Source of the DNA: Pseudomonas furukawaii
GTDB lineage: Bacteria; Pseudomonadota; Gammaproteobacteria; Pseudomonadales; Pseudomonadaceae
Length of the DNA stretch: 64,000 nucleotides
Direction: 5' to 3'
NCBI RefSeq assembly: GCF_002355475.1
Contig: NZ_AP014862.1
Coordinates: forward strand, 6,076,001 to 6,140,000
Under the pieces are notes generated by a model. It searched no databases and was not told where the DNA came from. It was given only the letters and a program-made list of their open reading frames with translations. Position 1 is the stretch's first letter. Every line of letters begins with the position of its first letter. Shown here piece by piece: positions 17,931 to 26,532 of the stretch. The translations under genes were made by a program, and so were the position numbers.

Positions 17931-19141
17931 CAGAGGCTCCCCTGGGGCCGCAGGGCCTGCACCGGCGCCTGGGCCGCAGCCTGGCTGGCCGGCAACCAGG
18001 CGAACAGCAGGGCGGCCAGCAGCGCCAGCAGGGGCGCCCCCAGTCGCGCCCACCAGGGCGCGTACAGGGGCAACTCGCTGAGCAGGCGTCCGCCCCATAG
18101 CAGCAGCTCCGCCAGGGCCAGGCCCGTGCCGGCCCCCAGCAGCGCCAGCAGGCCCGCCTCGCCGAGAAACAGCAGGCGCACCTGCCCGCCAGTGGCACCC
18201 AGCGCCTTGAGCAGGCCGATCTCGGCGCTGCGCTGGAGCACCGCCACCCAGGTGACGTTCATGATCAGGATGCCCGCCACCAGCAGGCTCAGCGCCGCGA
18301 CGCCGGCCAGCGCCAGGGTCAGTCCGTCGAGGATGCCGTCGAAGGCGGCGAGCATGGCGTCCTGGCTGAGCAGGGTCACGTCCTCCTCACCCTGGTGCCG
18401 CTCGGTGAGCAGGGCCAGCACTTGCCGCCTGGCGCCGTCCAGGTAACCGGGAACCCGGGCTTCGACGAAGATCCGTTGCAGCCCCTCGCGGTTGAACAGG
18501 GCCTCGGCGCTGGCCACCGGCACGATCAGCGCCTCGGACAGGTCCATGCCGAGGGACTCGCCCCGCGCCTCCAGCACGCCGATCACCCGGAAGCGCCGGT
18601 CGCCCGCCCGCACCCAGCGGCCCAGGGCCGGCGCCTCGCCGAACAGCGCCTGGCGCAGGCGCCCCCCGATCACGGCGACATGGCCCAGTTGCCCGGGCTC
18701 CAGCTCGGGCAGCGGACGCCCCTGGGCGAGACGAAGCTGGCGGATGGCGAAAAAATCGTGGGTGGTTCCCAGCACCAGGGCCTCGCGACTGCGGTTGTCG
18801 CGGCTGACCTGGGCCTGCCCGGCCTGCAAGGGCGCCACCCGTCGCACCGCCGCCAGGCGGGACAGCGCGGCGGCGTCGGCCTCGGTCAGGGAGCGGGGCG
18901 CCATGCCGGTGATGGGCGGCAGGCCGCCGGTGGTCTCGTTGCGTCCGGGCAGGACGATGAGGAGGTCCCGCCCCAGCAGGGAAAACTCACCCAGCACATA
19001 GGCCCGGGCGCCCTGCCCCAGCCCACCCAGCAGGGCGATGAAGAACACGCCGATGGCCATCGCCATCAGCAGCATCGCGCTGCGGGAACCGTGGCCACGC
19101 AGGGCGCCAAGCCAGAATCGGCAGGCGTCCCGCGCGTCCAT
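17930..19141 (-). CDS. ABC exporter permease, MacB/FtsX type (first of two)
   Basis: A 403-residue permease with the same plan as its downstream partner. It has an N-terminal helix (about 20-45), a periplasmic MacB core domain (about 48-270) and a C-terminal FtsX domain containing RSAEIGLLKALGATGGQVRLLFL and two more helices. The two permeases are clearly related but diverged, indicating an old duplication. The ATG overlaps the ATPase stop (TGATG at 19141), and its own stop overlaps the next ATG in the same way. Together with the ATPase it should form an ABC3-type (mechanotransmission) exporter. Confidence 0.87.
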   Translation of the reverse strand: MDARDACRFWLGALRGHGSRSAMLLMAMAIGVFFIALLGGLGQGARAYVLGEFSLLGRDLLIVLPGRNETTGGLPPITGMAPRSLTEADAAALSRLAAVRRVAPLQAGQAQVSRDNRSREALVLGTTHDFFAIRQLRLAQGRPLPELEPGQLGHVAVIGGRLRQALFGEAPALGRWVRAGDRRFRVIGVLEARGESLGMDLSEALIVPVASAEALFNREGLQRIFVEARVPGYLDGARRQVLALLTERHQGEEDVTLLSQDAMLAAFDGILDGLTLALAGVAALSLLVAGILIMNVTWVAVLQRSAEIGLLKALGATGGQVRLLFLGEAGLLALLGAGTGLALAELLLWGGRLLSELPLYAPWWARLGAPLLALLAALLFAWLPASQAAAQAPVQALRPQGSL

Positions 19142-19824
19142 CAGCTGGCGCTCCGGCGCCGGTCGCAGAGGATGCGGCCGTCGCGCATCGCGATCCGCCG
19201 TCCCGCGCGCGCCGCGTGACGGTCGTCATGGGTCACCAGCACCAGGGTCAGCCCCTCGGCGTTCAGCTCCTCCAGCAGCGCCACCACCTCCTCGCCGGAC
19301 TGGCTGTCGAGGTTGCCCGTGGGCTCGTCCGCCAGCAGCAGGCGCGGTCGCATCACCATGGCCCGGGCGATGGCGACCCGCTGGCGCTGGCCGCCGGACA
19401 GCTCACCGGGATGGTGGTCGAGCCGGTCCTCCAGCCCGAGGCGGCCGGCCAGCGCCAGGCTGCGACGCCGCCGCTCCGCCGGGTCGATGCCCGCCAGCAG
19501 CATCGGCAGTTCGATGTTCTCCAGGGCGGTAAGGCGCGGCACCAGGTGGAAGGACTGGAAGACGAAACCGATCAGGCGGCTGCGCAGCGCGGCGCGCCCG
19601 GGCTCGTCCAGCAAGCGGGTGGCGCGCTCGTCCAGCCAGACCTCGCCGCTGTCCGGGGCGTCCAGCAGGCCGAGGATGTTCAGCAGGGTGGACTTGCCCG
19701 AACCGGACGCGCCGGTGATCGCCAGGTATTCGCCATCGGCCACCTCCAGGTCGAGGTGGTCCAGGCCCAGCACGCGGTGTTCGCCCAGCTGGAAACTGCG
19801 GCTGACCTCATGCAACTGGATCAT
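19141..19824 (-). CDS. ABC exporter ATPase, MacB/LolD type
   Basis: A 227-residue ATPase. Walker A is GASGSGKST, the signature is [15 protein letters not shown], Walker B is LLLADEPTGNLD, and the switch His is in VLVTHDDRHAARAG. The phrase DEPTGNLD is typical of the LolD/MacB/FtsE group that works with FtsX-type permeases. It overlaps the adaptor gene by four bases (ATGA) and the permease by one base, so the operon is translated as one coupled unit. Confidence 0.92.
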   Translation of the reverse strand: MIQLHEVSRSFQLGEHRVLGLDHLDLEVADGEYLAITGASGSGKSTLLNILGLLDAPDSGEVWLDERATRLLDEPGRAALRSRLIGFVFQSFHLVPRLTALENIELPMLLAGIDPAERRRRSLALAGRLGLEDRLDHHPGELSGGQRQRVAIARAMVMRPRLLLADEPTGNLDSQSGEEVVALLEELNAEGLTLVLVTHDDRHAARAGRRIAMRDGRILCDRRRSAS

Positions 19825-20969
19825 GGCCGCCCTTCCGGCGCCCCGCGGGGACTCACCACGCTGCCATCGGCCAGGCTTTCGTGCTGCAGGCCGGGCAGGA
19901 TGCGGTCGCCGACGGCCAGGCCCCCGCGCACCTCGCTCCAGCGCCAGTTGCTCAGGCCCAGCTCCACCCGCTGCTCGCGCAGATGGCCGCTACCGGGGTC
20001 GTAGCGCAGCACCCGGCCGCCCTCCAGCAGGCTTTCGGTGGGCACCCGCAGGGTCTGCCGCTGGTCGAGGAGGATCTCCACGTCGGCGCTGTAGCCGCTG
20101 AGGAGCATCAGGTCCGGCGGCACCCGCTCGAACTTCACCTCCACATCCACGGTTCGGGCCTGCTTTTCCAGCTCGCGGACGAAGGGCGCGATGCGGCTGA
20201 CCCGTCCTGCGAAGGTCCGCCCGGGAAAGGCATCCAGGCTGATGCGCACCGGCATGCCCGGGCGCACCTGGCCGGCGTCCACCTCATCGATGGGGGCTTC
20301 GACGAACAGGCACTGGTCATCGATCAGGTCCACCGCCGGCGGTGTCGGAATGCCCGGCGGCGAAGGGGTCACCACCTCGCCCAGCTCACCGTTGATCTCG
20401 GCGACTATGCCGGCGAAGGGCGCCCGCAAGGTGGCCTGGTCGAGCTGCGCCAGCTGCAGGTCGAGACTGGCCTGGGCCTCGCGGATACGCGCCTCGCCGC
20501 CGCTGCACAGGAGCTGGGACAGGCGCGCACGGGTGGCGCTCTGCTCCAGCTGGTCCTGGGAGGCCAGCTTGCGTTCGGCCAGCCGCTCCAGGCGCCCCTG
20601 GTCGAGCCGGTCCTGGCTGGCCTGGCGACAGCTCTGCTCCCGCAGGTTGTGCTGGGCATCCAGCCGCGCCCGGGCCTCCGCCACCCGCGCCTCGAGGTCA
20701 TCCTGGCGCAGGCGCATCAGCACATCGCCCGCCTGCACCCGCTGACCGGCGTGGATCAGCAGCTCGCTGACCTGACCGCCGCTCTTGAACGAAAGATGCG
20801 CCCGACGGCAGGCCTTCACCGTACCGGCGCGGGTATTGGCCACCAGGGTTTCCACTTCGCCCCGCTCCACCGCCACCAGTTCCACCGGCACGGGTTCGGG
20901 GCGCACCCAGAACCCCAGGAGCGCGGCCAGGCAGATAAAAATGGGAATAACTATCAATAGCTTGCGCAT
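19821..20969 (-). CDS. Periplasmic adaptor (HlyD/MacA type) of the ABC exporter
   Basis: A 382-residue membrane-fusion protein. One N-terminal helix (about 3-22) is followed by the lipoyl half-motif HLSFKSGGQVSELLIHAGQRV, a helical hairpin (about 80-175) and the second lipoyl half APFAGIVAEINGELGEVV. Beta-barrel and membrane-proximal domains follow (ISLDAFPGRTFAGRVSRIAP). It bridges the inner-membrane exporter to an outer-membrane channel; no TolC gene is linked here, so it must borrow one. It is first in the operon. The hairpin is of moderate length, as in MacA/DevB-type adaptors. Confidence 0.9.
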   Translation of the reverse strand: MRKLLIVIPIFICLAALLGFWVRPEPVPVELVAVERGEVETLVANTRAGTVKACRRAHLSFKSGGQVSELLIHAGQRVQAGDVLMRLRQDDLEARVAEARARLDAQHNLREQSCRQASQDRLDQGRLERLAERKLASQDQLEQSATRARLSQLLCSGGEARIREAQASLDLQLAQLDQATLRAPFAGIVAEINGELGEVVTPSPPGIPTPPAVDLIDDQCLFVEAPIDEVDAGQVRPGMPVRISLDAFPGRTFAGRVSRIAPFVRELEKQARTVDVEVKFERVPPDLMLLSGYSADVEILLDQRQTLRVPTESLLEGGRVLRYDPGSGHLREQRVELGLSNWRWSEVRGGLAVGDRILPGLQHESLADGSVVSPRGAPEGRP

Positions 20970-21308
20970 GGCTTCGGCTCCATTTGCGAGCGGCTATCCA
21001 GAGTCTAGGTGGGTCGCATCGATGGTCGTTCGGGTGTCCCCAGGAATGGGGGAGCGTCCCCCACCGACGGTGGGTCGAAAAAACGTGGCGATTCAAGGAG
21101 AGAGCGCATCGCGCAGGCCCCGGCAGGGGTCGCTGGACTCACGACCACGGGCAGGAAAAAGCCGATAAATGGGGCGAAAACGACTCCGTGGACAAAGCCG
21201 CGAATCAGAAAAAATGCTTTTGGATCAGCAGGAAGCTGGCACCGATGTACCAAGGAAGGGGGTGATGGCGGAAAGCTGGCGGCTCATTGGCAGCGGCCCT
21301 TCCGGGCA
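20970..21308. other. Intergenic region without a recognised gene
   Basis: About 340 bases between the efflux operon start and the TRAP-binding-protein terminator. It contains one perfect 7-bp hairpin, TGGGGGA-GCG-TCCCCCA (21047-21063), and must hold the efflux operon promoter, but I could not identify a convincing -35/-10 pair. No ORF here has a ribosome site or recognisable composition. Confidence 0.5.
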
Positions 21309-21334
21309 GGGCCGGCAGCGCGGGCTGCCGGCCC
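21309..21334 (-). terminator. Terminator of the TRAP binding-protein gene
   Basis: GGGCCGGCAGC, four-base loop, GCTGCCGGCCC: a perfect 11-bp stem six bases after the stop codon at 21341. It is GC-rich with no T-run. Confidence 0.65.
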
Positions 21335-21340
21335 GGGCCA

Positions 21341-22435
21341 TCAGCTGCGGATGCTGTAGATCAGCTTCTCGTTTTCCTCGGCGTAGGTGCGCATGCGCTC
21401 CAGGTAAGCCTTCTGCTGTTGCCAGACCTTGGTCGCCGCCGGGTCGGCCGCGGCACTGGCCTCGACCACCTCGGACGCCACTTCCCTGAGCCGGGTCAGC
21501 ACCGCCTCCGGCAGGCGACGGACCTCGACGCCCTCGGCCTTGAGCTTCTCCATGGCCTCCATGTTGCGCGCGTTGTAGTCATCCAGCATGTCGCCGTTCA
21601 CATCGCGGGCGGCGGCCCGGACGATGGCCTTGAGGTCCGCCGGAAGGGTCTCCCAGGCCTTGAGGTTGACGTCCAGCTCGAAGGTCACGTTGGGCTCCTG
21701 CCAGCCCGGCGTGTAGTAGTACTTGGCGGCCTTGTGCAGGCCCAGGGCCAGGTCGTTGTAGGGGCCGATCCACTCGGTGGCATCGATGGCGCCGGTCTGC
21801 AAGGCGGTGAAGATCTCGCCCGCCGGCAGGTTGACCACGGTGCCGCCCATCTTCGTCAGCACTTCGCCGCCCAGGCCCGGCGTGCGCATCTTCAGGCCAT
21901 TGAAGTCCTCGACGCTGTTGATCTCCTTGTTGAACCAGCCGGCGGTCTGCACGCCCGTGGCGCCGCAGGCCATGGGCAGCACGCCGAAGGGCTTGTACAC
22001 CTCTTCCCAGAGCTCGATGCCGCCGCCCCGGTGCAGCCAGGCGTTCATTTCCTGGGCATTGGGACCGAACGGCAAGGCGCAGAAGAACTGGGCGGCGGGC
22101 ACCTTGCCCTTCCAGTAGTAGGGCGCGCCATGGCCCATCTCGGCGGTGCCACGGGAAACGGCGTCGAACACTTCCAGGGCCGGGACCAGTTCACCGGCAG
22201 CGTAGACCTTGATCTTCAGCCGGCCGTTGCTCATCTCCTCCACCAGCTTGGCGAAGCGCTCGGCCCCCACGCCGACACCCGGGAAGTTCTTCGGCCAGGA
22301 CGTGACCATCTTCCAGCTGAAGGTCTGCGCCTCGGCCTGGGGACCGCCGGCGGCCTGCTCCTTCTTGTCGCAACCGGCCAGGGCCGCGGCTGCAAGCCCC
22401 ACCCCTGCAGCGGCGATGATTTCACGACGTTTCAT
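21341..22435 (-). CDS. TRAP transporter solute-binding protein, DctP/TakP type
   Basis: A 364-residue periplasmic binding protein. The N-terminus has a Tat-like MKRREIIAAAG start and a lipobox LAGC at about residues 19-22, so it is probably a membrane-anchored lipoprotein. Family motifs include WKMVTSWPKNFPGVG, the central Arg segment NGLKMRTPG, and DATEWIGPYND. This is closest in style to TakP-type proteins binding 2-oxo acids such as pyruvate, but the ligand is uncertain. It is divergent from its two permease genes, an arrangement that allows independent control. A TAGTCC-GCT-GGACTA palindrome sits in the shared promoter region. Confidence 0.88.
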   Translation of the reverse strand: MKRREIIAAAGVGLAAAALAGCDKKEQAAGGPQAEAQTFSWKMVTSWPKNFPGVGVGAERFAKLVEEMSNGRLKIKVYAAGELVPALEVFDAVSRGTAEMGHGAPYYWKGKVPAAQFFCALPFGPNAQEMNAWLHRGGGIELWEEVYKPFGVLPMACGATGVQTAGWFNKEINSVEDFNGLKMRTPGLGGEVLTKMGGTVVNLPAGEIFTALQTGAIDATEWIGPYNDLALGLHKAAKYYYTPGWQEPNVTFELDVNLKAWETLPADLKAIVRAAARDVNGDMLDDYNARNMEAMEKLKAEGVEVRRLPEAVLTRLREVASEVVEASAAADPAATKVWQQQKAYLERMRTYAEENEKLIYSIRS

Positions 22436-22526
22436 GGGAATCTCCTTGTTCTTGTTGTGGTCGTTGCGGGTCGTGCATGACGCCCCACAGATTGCCTGAA
22501 TAAAAGCGCCAGAGCAGCCTCCAGCC

Positions 22527-22541
22527 TAGTCCGCTGGACTA
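22527..22541. promoter_or_regulatory. Operator-like palindrome between TRAP genes
   Basis: TAGTCC-GCT-GGACTA is a perfect 6-bp-arm dyad in the 191-base region between the divergent binding-protein and permease genes. It is a likely site for a dimeric regulator; no regulator gene is adjacent. Confidence 0.4.
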
Positions 22542-22626
22542 AAGTTGTAGCGTCCTGTGCAAGCTTTTGCCGAGCTGCTAGAAAGGCAACGTCTCGTCCC
22601 TCCTCCAATAACGACAAGGACCTGCA

Positions 22627-23178
22627 ATGACCGCAAAGACACCCGCCTTGCTGGGCGTCGCGCATCTGATCGATGCGCTCAACGCCCGATTCGGCCAGGC
22701 CTGCGCCTGGCTCACCCTCTTCCTGGTGCTCGGCACCGCCATCGTGGTGATACTGCGCTACGGCTTCGGCATCGGCGCCATCGCCCTGCAGGAGTCGGTG
22801 ATGTACGCCCACGCCCTGGTATTCATGGGCGCCGCCGCCTGGACCCTGCACCGCAACGCCCATGTCCGCGTCGACATCTTCTACCAGAAGTTCTCCGGTC
22901 GCCGTCGCGCCCTGGTGGACCTGCTGGGCACCCTGCTCTTCCTTATCCCGGTGTGCCTCTTCCTTGGCTGGAACAGCTGGGACTACGTCACCGCCGCCTG
23001 GTCGACCCTGGAGCGCTCCAGCGAGTCCGGCGGCCTGCCGCTGGTGTACCTGCAGAAGACCATCATCCTGGTGCTGGTGGTGGGGCTGCTGCTGCAGGGC
23101 CTGTCGATCATGATCAAGTGCGGCTACCTGGCCAGCGGGCGGATCGTCGAGGAAACCGAGGAGGTGAAGCATGGCTGA
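22627..23178 (+). CDS. TRAP transporter small permease, DctQ type
   Basis: A 183-residue inner-membrane protein with four helices and the family's hallmark between helices 2 and 3: LQESVMYAHALVFMGAAAW, then HRNAHVRVDIFYQ. DctQ holds the large permease in the Na+-driven solute uptake complex. A Shine-Dalgarno AAGGA lies just upstream of ATG. Its end overlaps the large permease by eight bases, indicating coupled translation. Confidence 0.9.
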   Translation: MTAKTPALLGVAHLIDALNARFGQACAWLTLFLVLGTAIVVILRYGFGIGAIALQESVMYAHALVFMGAAAWTLHRNAHVRVDIFYQKFSGRRRALVDLLGTLLFLIPVCLFLGWNSWDYVTAAWSTLERSSESGGLPLVYLQKTIILVLVVGLLLQGLSIMIKCGYLASGRIVEETEEVKHG

Positions 23179-24547
23179 GGTCATGGCGATCCTCCTCTTC
23201 ATCAGCATCTGCCTGGCGCTGATGGCCGGCTACCCGGTGGCCTTCACCCTGGGCGGCATGGCGCTGATCTTCGCCGGCATCGGCGTGCTCACCGGCACCT
23301 TCGACCCCAGCTTCCTCCACGCCCTGCCGAACCGCATCTTCGGCATCATGAACAACCAGACCATGCTCGCCGTGCCGCTGTTCGTGTTCATGGGCGTGAT
23401 GCTGGAGAAGAGTCGCGTGGCGGAGGACCTGCTGGAGTCCATGTCGCGCCTGTTCGGCACCCTGCGCGGCGGCCTGGCGATTTCCGTCTGCGTGGTGGGC
23501 GCCCTGCTGGCCGCCAGCACCGGCATCGTCGGCGCCACCGTGGTGACCATGGGCCTGCTGGCGCTGCCCACCATGCTGCGTCGCGGCTACGACCCGGCCA
23601 TCGCCACCGGCACCCTCGCCGCCACCGGCACCCTGGGGCAGATCATCCCGCCCTCCATCATCCTGGTGCTGCTGGGCGACGTGATGTCCAGCGCCTACCA
23701 GCAGGCCCAGCTGAAGATGGGCATCTTCTCGCCGAAGACCGTCTCGGTGGGCGACCTCTTCGTCGGCGCGCTGATCCCCGGCCTGGTGCTGGTGGGCCTG
23801 TACATCCTCTACCTGGTGGGCGTGGCCATCCTGCAGCCGAAGAAGCTCCCGGCCCTGCCCCAGGAAGAACTGGGTCCCATCGAGTGGGGCAAGCTGGCCA
23901 AGGCGCTGATCCCGCCGCTGGTGCTGATTGCCGCAGTGCTCGGCTCCATCCTCGCGGGTATCGCCACCCCCACCGAGGCCGCCGCGCTGGGCGCCGTGGG
24001 CGCCATGCTGCTGGCCCTGGCCAAGGGCCAACTCAACCTGACCCAGTTGCGCGACGTGGCCTTCGGCACCACCGAGATCACCTCCATGGTGTTCCTGATC
24101 CTCATCGGTGCCTCGCTGTTCTCCCTGGTGTTCCGCGGCTTCGGCGGCGAGGTGCTGATCGAGGACATGTTCGCGATGCTCCCCGGCGGGGCGCTCGGCG
24201 CCTTCTTCGTGGTGATGCTGGTGATCTTCCTGCTGGGCTTCATCCTCGACTTCATCGAGATCATCTTCGTGGTGGTGCCCATCGTCGGCCCGGTGCTGCT
24301 GGCCATGGGCCTGGACCCGGTCTGGCTCGGGGTGATGATCGCCCTCAACCTGCAGACCTCCTTCCTCACCCCGCCCTTCGGCTTCTCGCTGTTCTACCTG
24401 CGCGGCGTGACGCCCTCCTCGGTGCCCACCAGCACCATGTACCGGGGCGTGGTGCCCTTCATCCTCATCCAGGTGCTGATGCTGGTGATCGCCTACCTGT
24501 TCCCGCAGCTGATCACCTGGCTGCCGGAGCAACTCTACGGCGGCTGA
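23171..24547 (+). CDS. TRAP transporter large permease, DctM type
   Basis: A 458-residue inner-membrane protein with about 12-13 helices that forms the transport channel. It carries DctM signatures such as NQTMLAVPLFVFMGVMLE, GATVVTMGLLALPTMLRRGYD and ATGTLGQIIPPSIILVLLGD. It is somewhat longer than average (about 430) because of a loop around residues 175-190 (QAQLKMGIFSPKTVSVG), a feature of the 2-oxo acid/TakM-like branch. It ends in a strong terminator at 24558. Confidence 0.92.
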   Translation: MAEVMAILLFISICLALMAGYPVAFTLGGMALIFAGIGVLTGTFDPSFLHALPNRIFGIMNNQTMLAVPLFVFMGVMLEKSRVAEDLLESMSRLFGTLRGGLAISVCVVGALLAASTGIVGATVVTMGLLALPTMLRRGYDPAIATGTLAATGTLGQIIPPSIILVLLGDVMSSAYQQAQLKMGIFSPKTVSVGDLFVGALIPGLVLVGLYILYLVGVAILQPKKLPALPQEELGPIEWGKLAKALIPPLVLIAAVLGSILAGIATPTEAAALGAVGAMLLALAKGQLNLTQLRDVAFGTTEITSMVFLILIGASLFSLVFRGFGGEVLIEDMFAMLPGGALGAFFVVMLVIFLLGFILDFIEIIFVVVPIVGPVLLAMGLDPVWLGVMIALNLQTSFLTPPFGFSLFYLRGVTPSSVPTSTMYRGVVPFILIQVLMLVIAYLFPQLITWLPEQLYGG

Positions 24548-24557
24548 TGCGCCCACC

Positions 24558-24582
24558 AGGCGCCCGTCCCTGACGGGCGCCT
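24558..24582 (+). terminator. Terminator of the TRAP permease operon
   Basis: AGGCGCCCGTC, three-base loop, GACGGGCGCCT: a perfect 11-bp stem 11 bases after the dctM-type stop codon. Confidence 0.65.
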
Positions 24583-24652
24583 CGCGTCCAGCCCTTGGAA
24601 AAACCGCCCTGGCGCGCTCCAATGGACGCCATGCCCCACGGAGGAATTCCAG

Positions 24653-25552
24653 ATGTCCAGTCCCCAGGTTGAACGCATCGAACTCGACGAACTCACCTGT
24701 TGGCGAGTCCGCACCGACAGCGCCGAATTGCAGGTGGCCCAGCAAGGGGCCCAGGTCCTCGGCTACCAGCGCGACGGCGAGCCGCCGCTGATCTGGCTCA
24801 GCGACCAGGCTGCCTACCAGAAAGGCAAGGCGGTGCGCGGCGGCGTGCCCGTCTGCTGGCCCTGGTTCGGCGACCTGCGACGCAACCCGGCGCCGGTCCA
24901 GGCCATGCACGAAGGCGGCCCCATCGCCCCGGCCCACGGCCTGGTGCGCGAACTGGACTGGGAGCTGCTGAACATCGACACCGACGGCGCCGCCGTCCAC
25001 CTGGCCTTCGCCCTCGACAGCCGCAATCCGCCGCACGCGGACTGGCCCCACGCAGCCAGGCTGCGCCTGGACATCCGCCTGGACGACGCCCTGCAGCTGA
25101 GCCTCACCAGCCACAACATCGGCGACACCCCGCTGGCCATCAGCCAGGCGCTGCACAGCTACTTCGCCGTCGGCGACATTCGCGAGGTGGAGGTGGAAGG
25201 CCTGGACGGCTGCCGCTACATCGAGACCCTGGACGACTGGCAGCAGCGCCAGCAGCAGGGAACTATCACCTTCAGCGGCGAAACCGACCGTATCTACCTG
25301 GGAACGCCGCCGCGCATGAGCATCCTCGACCGCGCCTGGAAGCGCCGGATCCAGCTGGACGTGGAGGGTTCGTCCTCCGCCGTGGTGTGGAACCCCTGGA
25401 TCGACAAGGCCAGGCGCCTGTCGCAGTTCGCCGAGGACGCCTGGACAGGGATGCTCTGCATCGAGACGGCGCGGGTGATGGACGACGTGCTGCGCCTCGG
25501 CGCCGGCGAAGAGCAGCGGATGACGGTGCGGATCGCCAGCGCGCCCCTCTAG
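24653..25552 (+). CDS. D-hexose-6-phosphate mutarotase, YeaD type
   Basis: A 299-residue aldose 1-epimerase superfamily protein. It has the family pattern GGVPVCWPWFGD (about residues 64-75), the general-acid region AHGLVRELDW, and the catalytic His in SQALHSYFAVGDIREV. The final Glu-containing segment WTGMLCIETARVMDD is intact. The enzyme interconverts the anomers of glucose-6-phosphate and similar sugars in the cytoplasm. A GGAGGAATT-type ribosome site lies just upstream. The gene stands alone between the TRAP genes and a small exported protein. Confidence 0.9.
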   Translation: MSSPQVERIELDELTCWRVRTDSAELQVAQQGAQVLGYQRDGEPPLIWLSDQAAYQKGKAVRGGVPVCWPWFGDLRRNPAPVQAMHEGGPIAPAHGLVRELDWELLNIDTDGAAVHLAFALDSRNPPHADWPHAARLRLDIRLDDALQLSLTSHNIGDTPLAISQALHSYFAVGDIREVEVEGLDGCRYIETLDDWQQRQQQGTITFSGETDRIYLGTPPRMSILDRAWKRRIQLDVEGSSSAVVWNPWIDKARRLSQFAEDAWTGMLCIETARVMDDVLRLGAGEEQRMTVRIASAPL

Positions 25553-25568
25553 CCGGGGCACTGGCGAA

Positions 25569-26105
25569 TCAGAGGTCGCCCTCCTCCACCAGCCGCACGC
25601 TGGCGGCATCCAGGGCGTAGGCCGCATCGGCCAGGTCGTTGCTGACCTGCTCCACCCTGAGGGTGCCGTCCACCCAGAGCGGGGCGTAGATGTCGTCGAG
25701 CGGGATGCCCCTGGGGTAACGCACCAGCACGATCTGATTCGGCGGCGGCGGCGGCACATGGATGCAGGCGCCCGGGTAAGGCACCAGGAAGAACAGCGTG
25801 CTGCGGCCCTTGGCATCGGTTTCCAGGGGCACCGGATAGCCGCCGATATGGATCGTCTTGCCATCCAGGGCGGCGACGGTCTTCGCCGAATACATCACCG
25901 CCGGCAGGTTCCTGTCCTGCTGCTTGAGGCCACCCTGCTGGCCGAAGTTGCCCTCCGCCTCCGGGGTGTCGTGGCTGATGTCGGGCATCTCCTCCAGGGC
26001 CTTGCGGTCCTCGGGAGGCATCAGCTCCAGCCAGTCGGTTTCAGGAAGTTCGGCGCGGGCCAGGGTGCAGCAGAACAGCAGGAGCAGGCAGGCGAAGCGG
26101 CGCAT
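25569..26105 (-). CDS. Exported DUF3299 protein
   Basis: A 178-residue protein with a signal peptide (about residues 1-18, ending ARA). The mature region has the diagnostic core PGACIHVPPPPPNQIV (about residues 110-125) preceded by IHIGGYPVPLE, as in the DUF3299 family. The single Cys-x-His in this motif suggests a metal or haem-related site, but no function is established. I chose the start at MRRFACLLLLF because it gives a proper signal peptide; an in-frame ATG nine codons earlier does not. It converges on the mutarotase gene. Confidence 0.8.
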   Translation of the reverse strand: MRRFACLLLLFCCTLARAELPETDWLELMPPEDRKALEEMPDISHDTPEAEGNFGQQGGLKQQDRNLPAVMYSAKTVAALDGKTIHIGGYPVPLETDAKGRSTLFFLVPYPGACIHVPPPPPNQIVLVRYPRGIPLDDIYAPLWVDGTLRVEQVSNDLADAAYALDAASVRLVEEGDL

Positions 26106-26193
26106 GGGGCACTCGGGATATGGGGTGGACAACAGGCGCCAAGACTAGCGCCCGCGTCCGACCGTGCCCAGCGCTGGCGACGAAGTACCGCGC

Positions 26194-26439
26194 TCAGCCC
26201 TTCTTCAGGAATGACAGCACCACCAGCAGGATCACCGCGCCCACCACCGCGCCGATGAACCCGGCGGCCTGACCGGCCTGGTAGATCCCCAGTGCCTGGC
26301 CGCCATATGTGGCGGCGAGGGAACCACCGACCCCCACCAGAATGGTCATGATCCAGCCCATGCTGTCGTCGCCGGGTTTGATGAAGCGTGCGATCAGGCC
26401 GACGATCAGCCCGATCAGAATGGTACCGATGATGCCCAT
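26194..26439 (-). CDS. GlsB/YeaQ/YmgE family small membrane protein
   Basis: An 81-residue protein with three hydrophobic helices and the family's glycine-rich pattern GTILIGLIVGLIARFI, then MTILVGVGGSLAATYGGQALG. Members are called 'transglycosylase-associated' for historical reasons and are often induced by stress; the function is unknown. A GGAGGACCTGCC ribosome site precedes the ATG. Confidence 0.88.
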   Translation of the reverse strand: MGIIGTILIGLIVGLIARFIKPGDDSMGWIMTILVGVGGSLAATYGGQALGIYQAGQAAGFIGAVVGAVILLVVLSFLKKG

Positions 26440-26502
26440 GGCAGGTCCTCCGCTGTGTGGGACACGCCTGAGACTAGATGGCGTCGCGGCGCCGCGCCAT
26501 GA

Positions 26503-26521
26503 CCGCCCCGTTGCGGGGCGG
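26503..26521 (-). terminator. Hairpin after purK
   Basis: CCGCCCCG-TTG-CGGGGCGG, an 8-bp stem 12 bases after the purK stop. It is terminator-like but lacks a T-run. Confidence 0.5.
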
Positions 26522-26532
26522 CCGTTTGCCGG

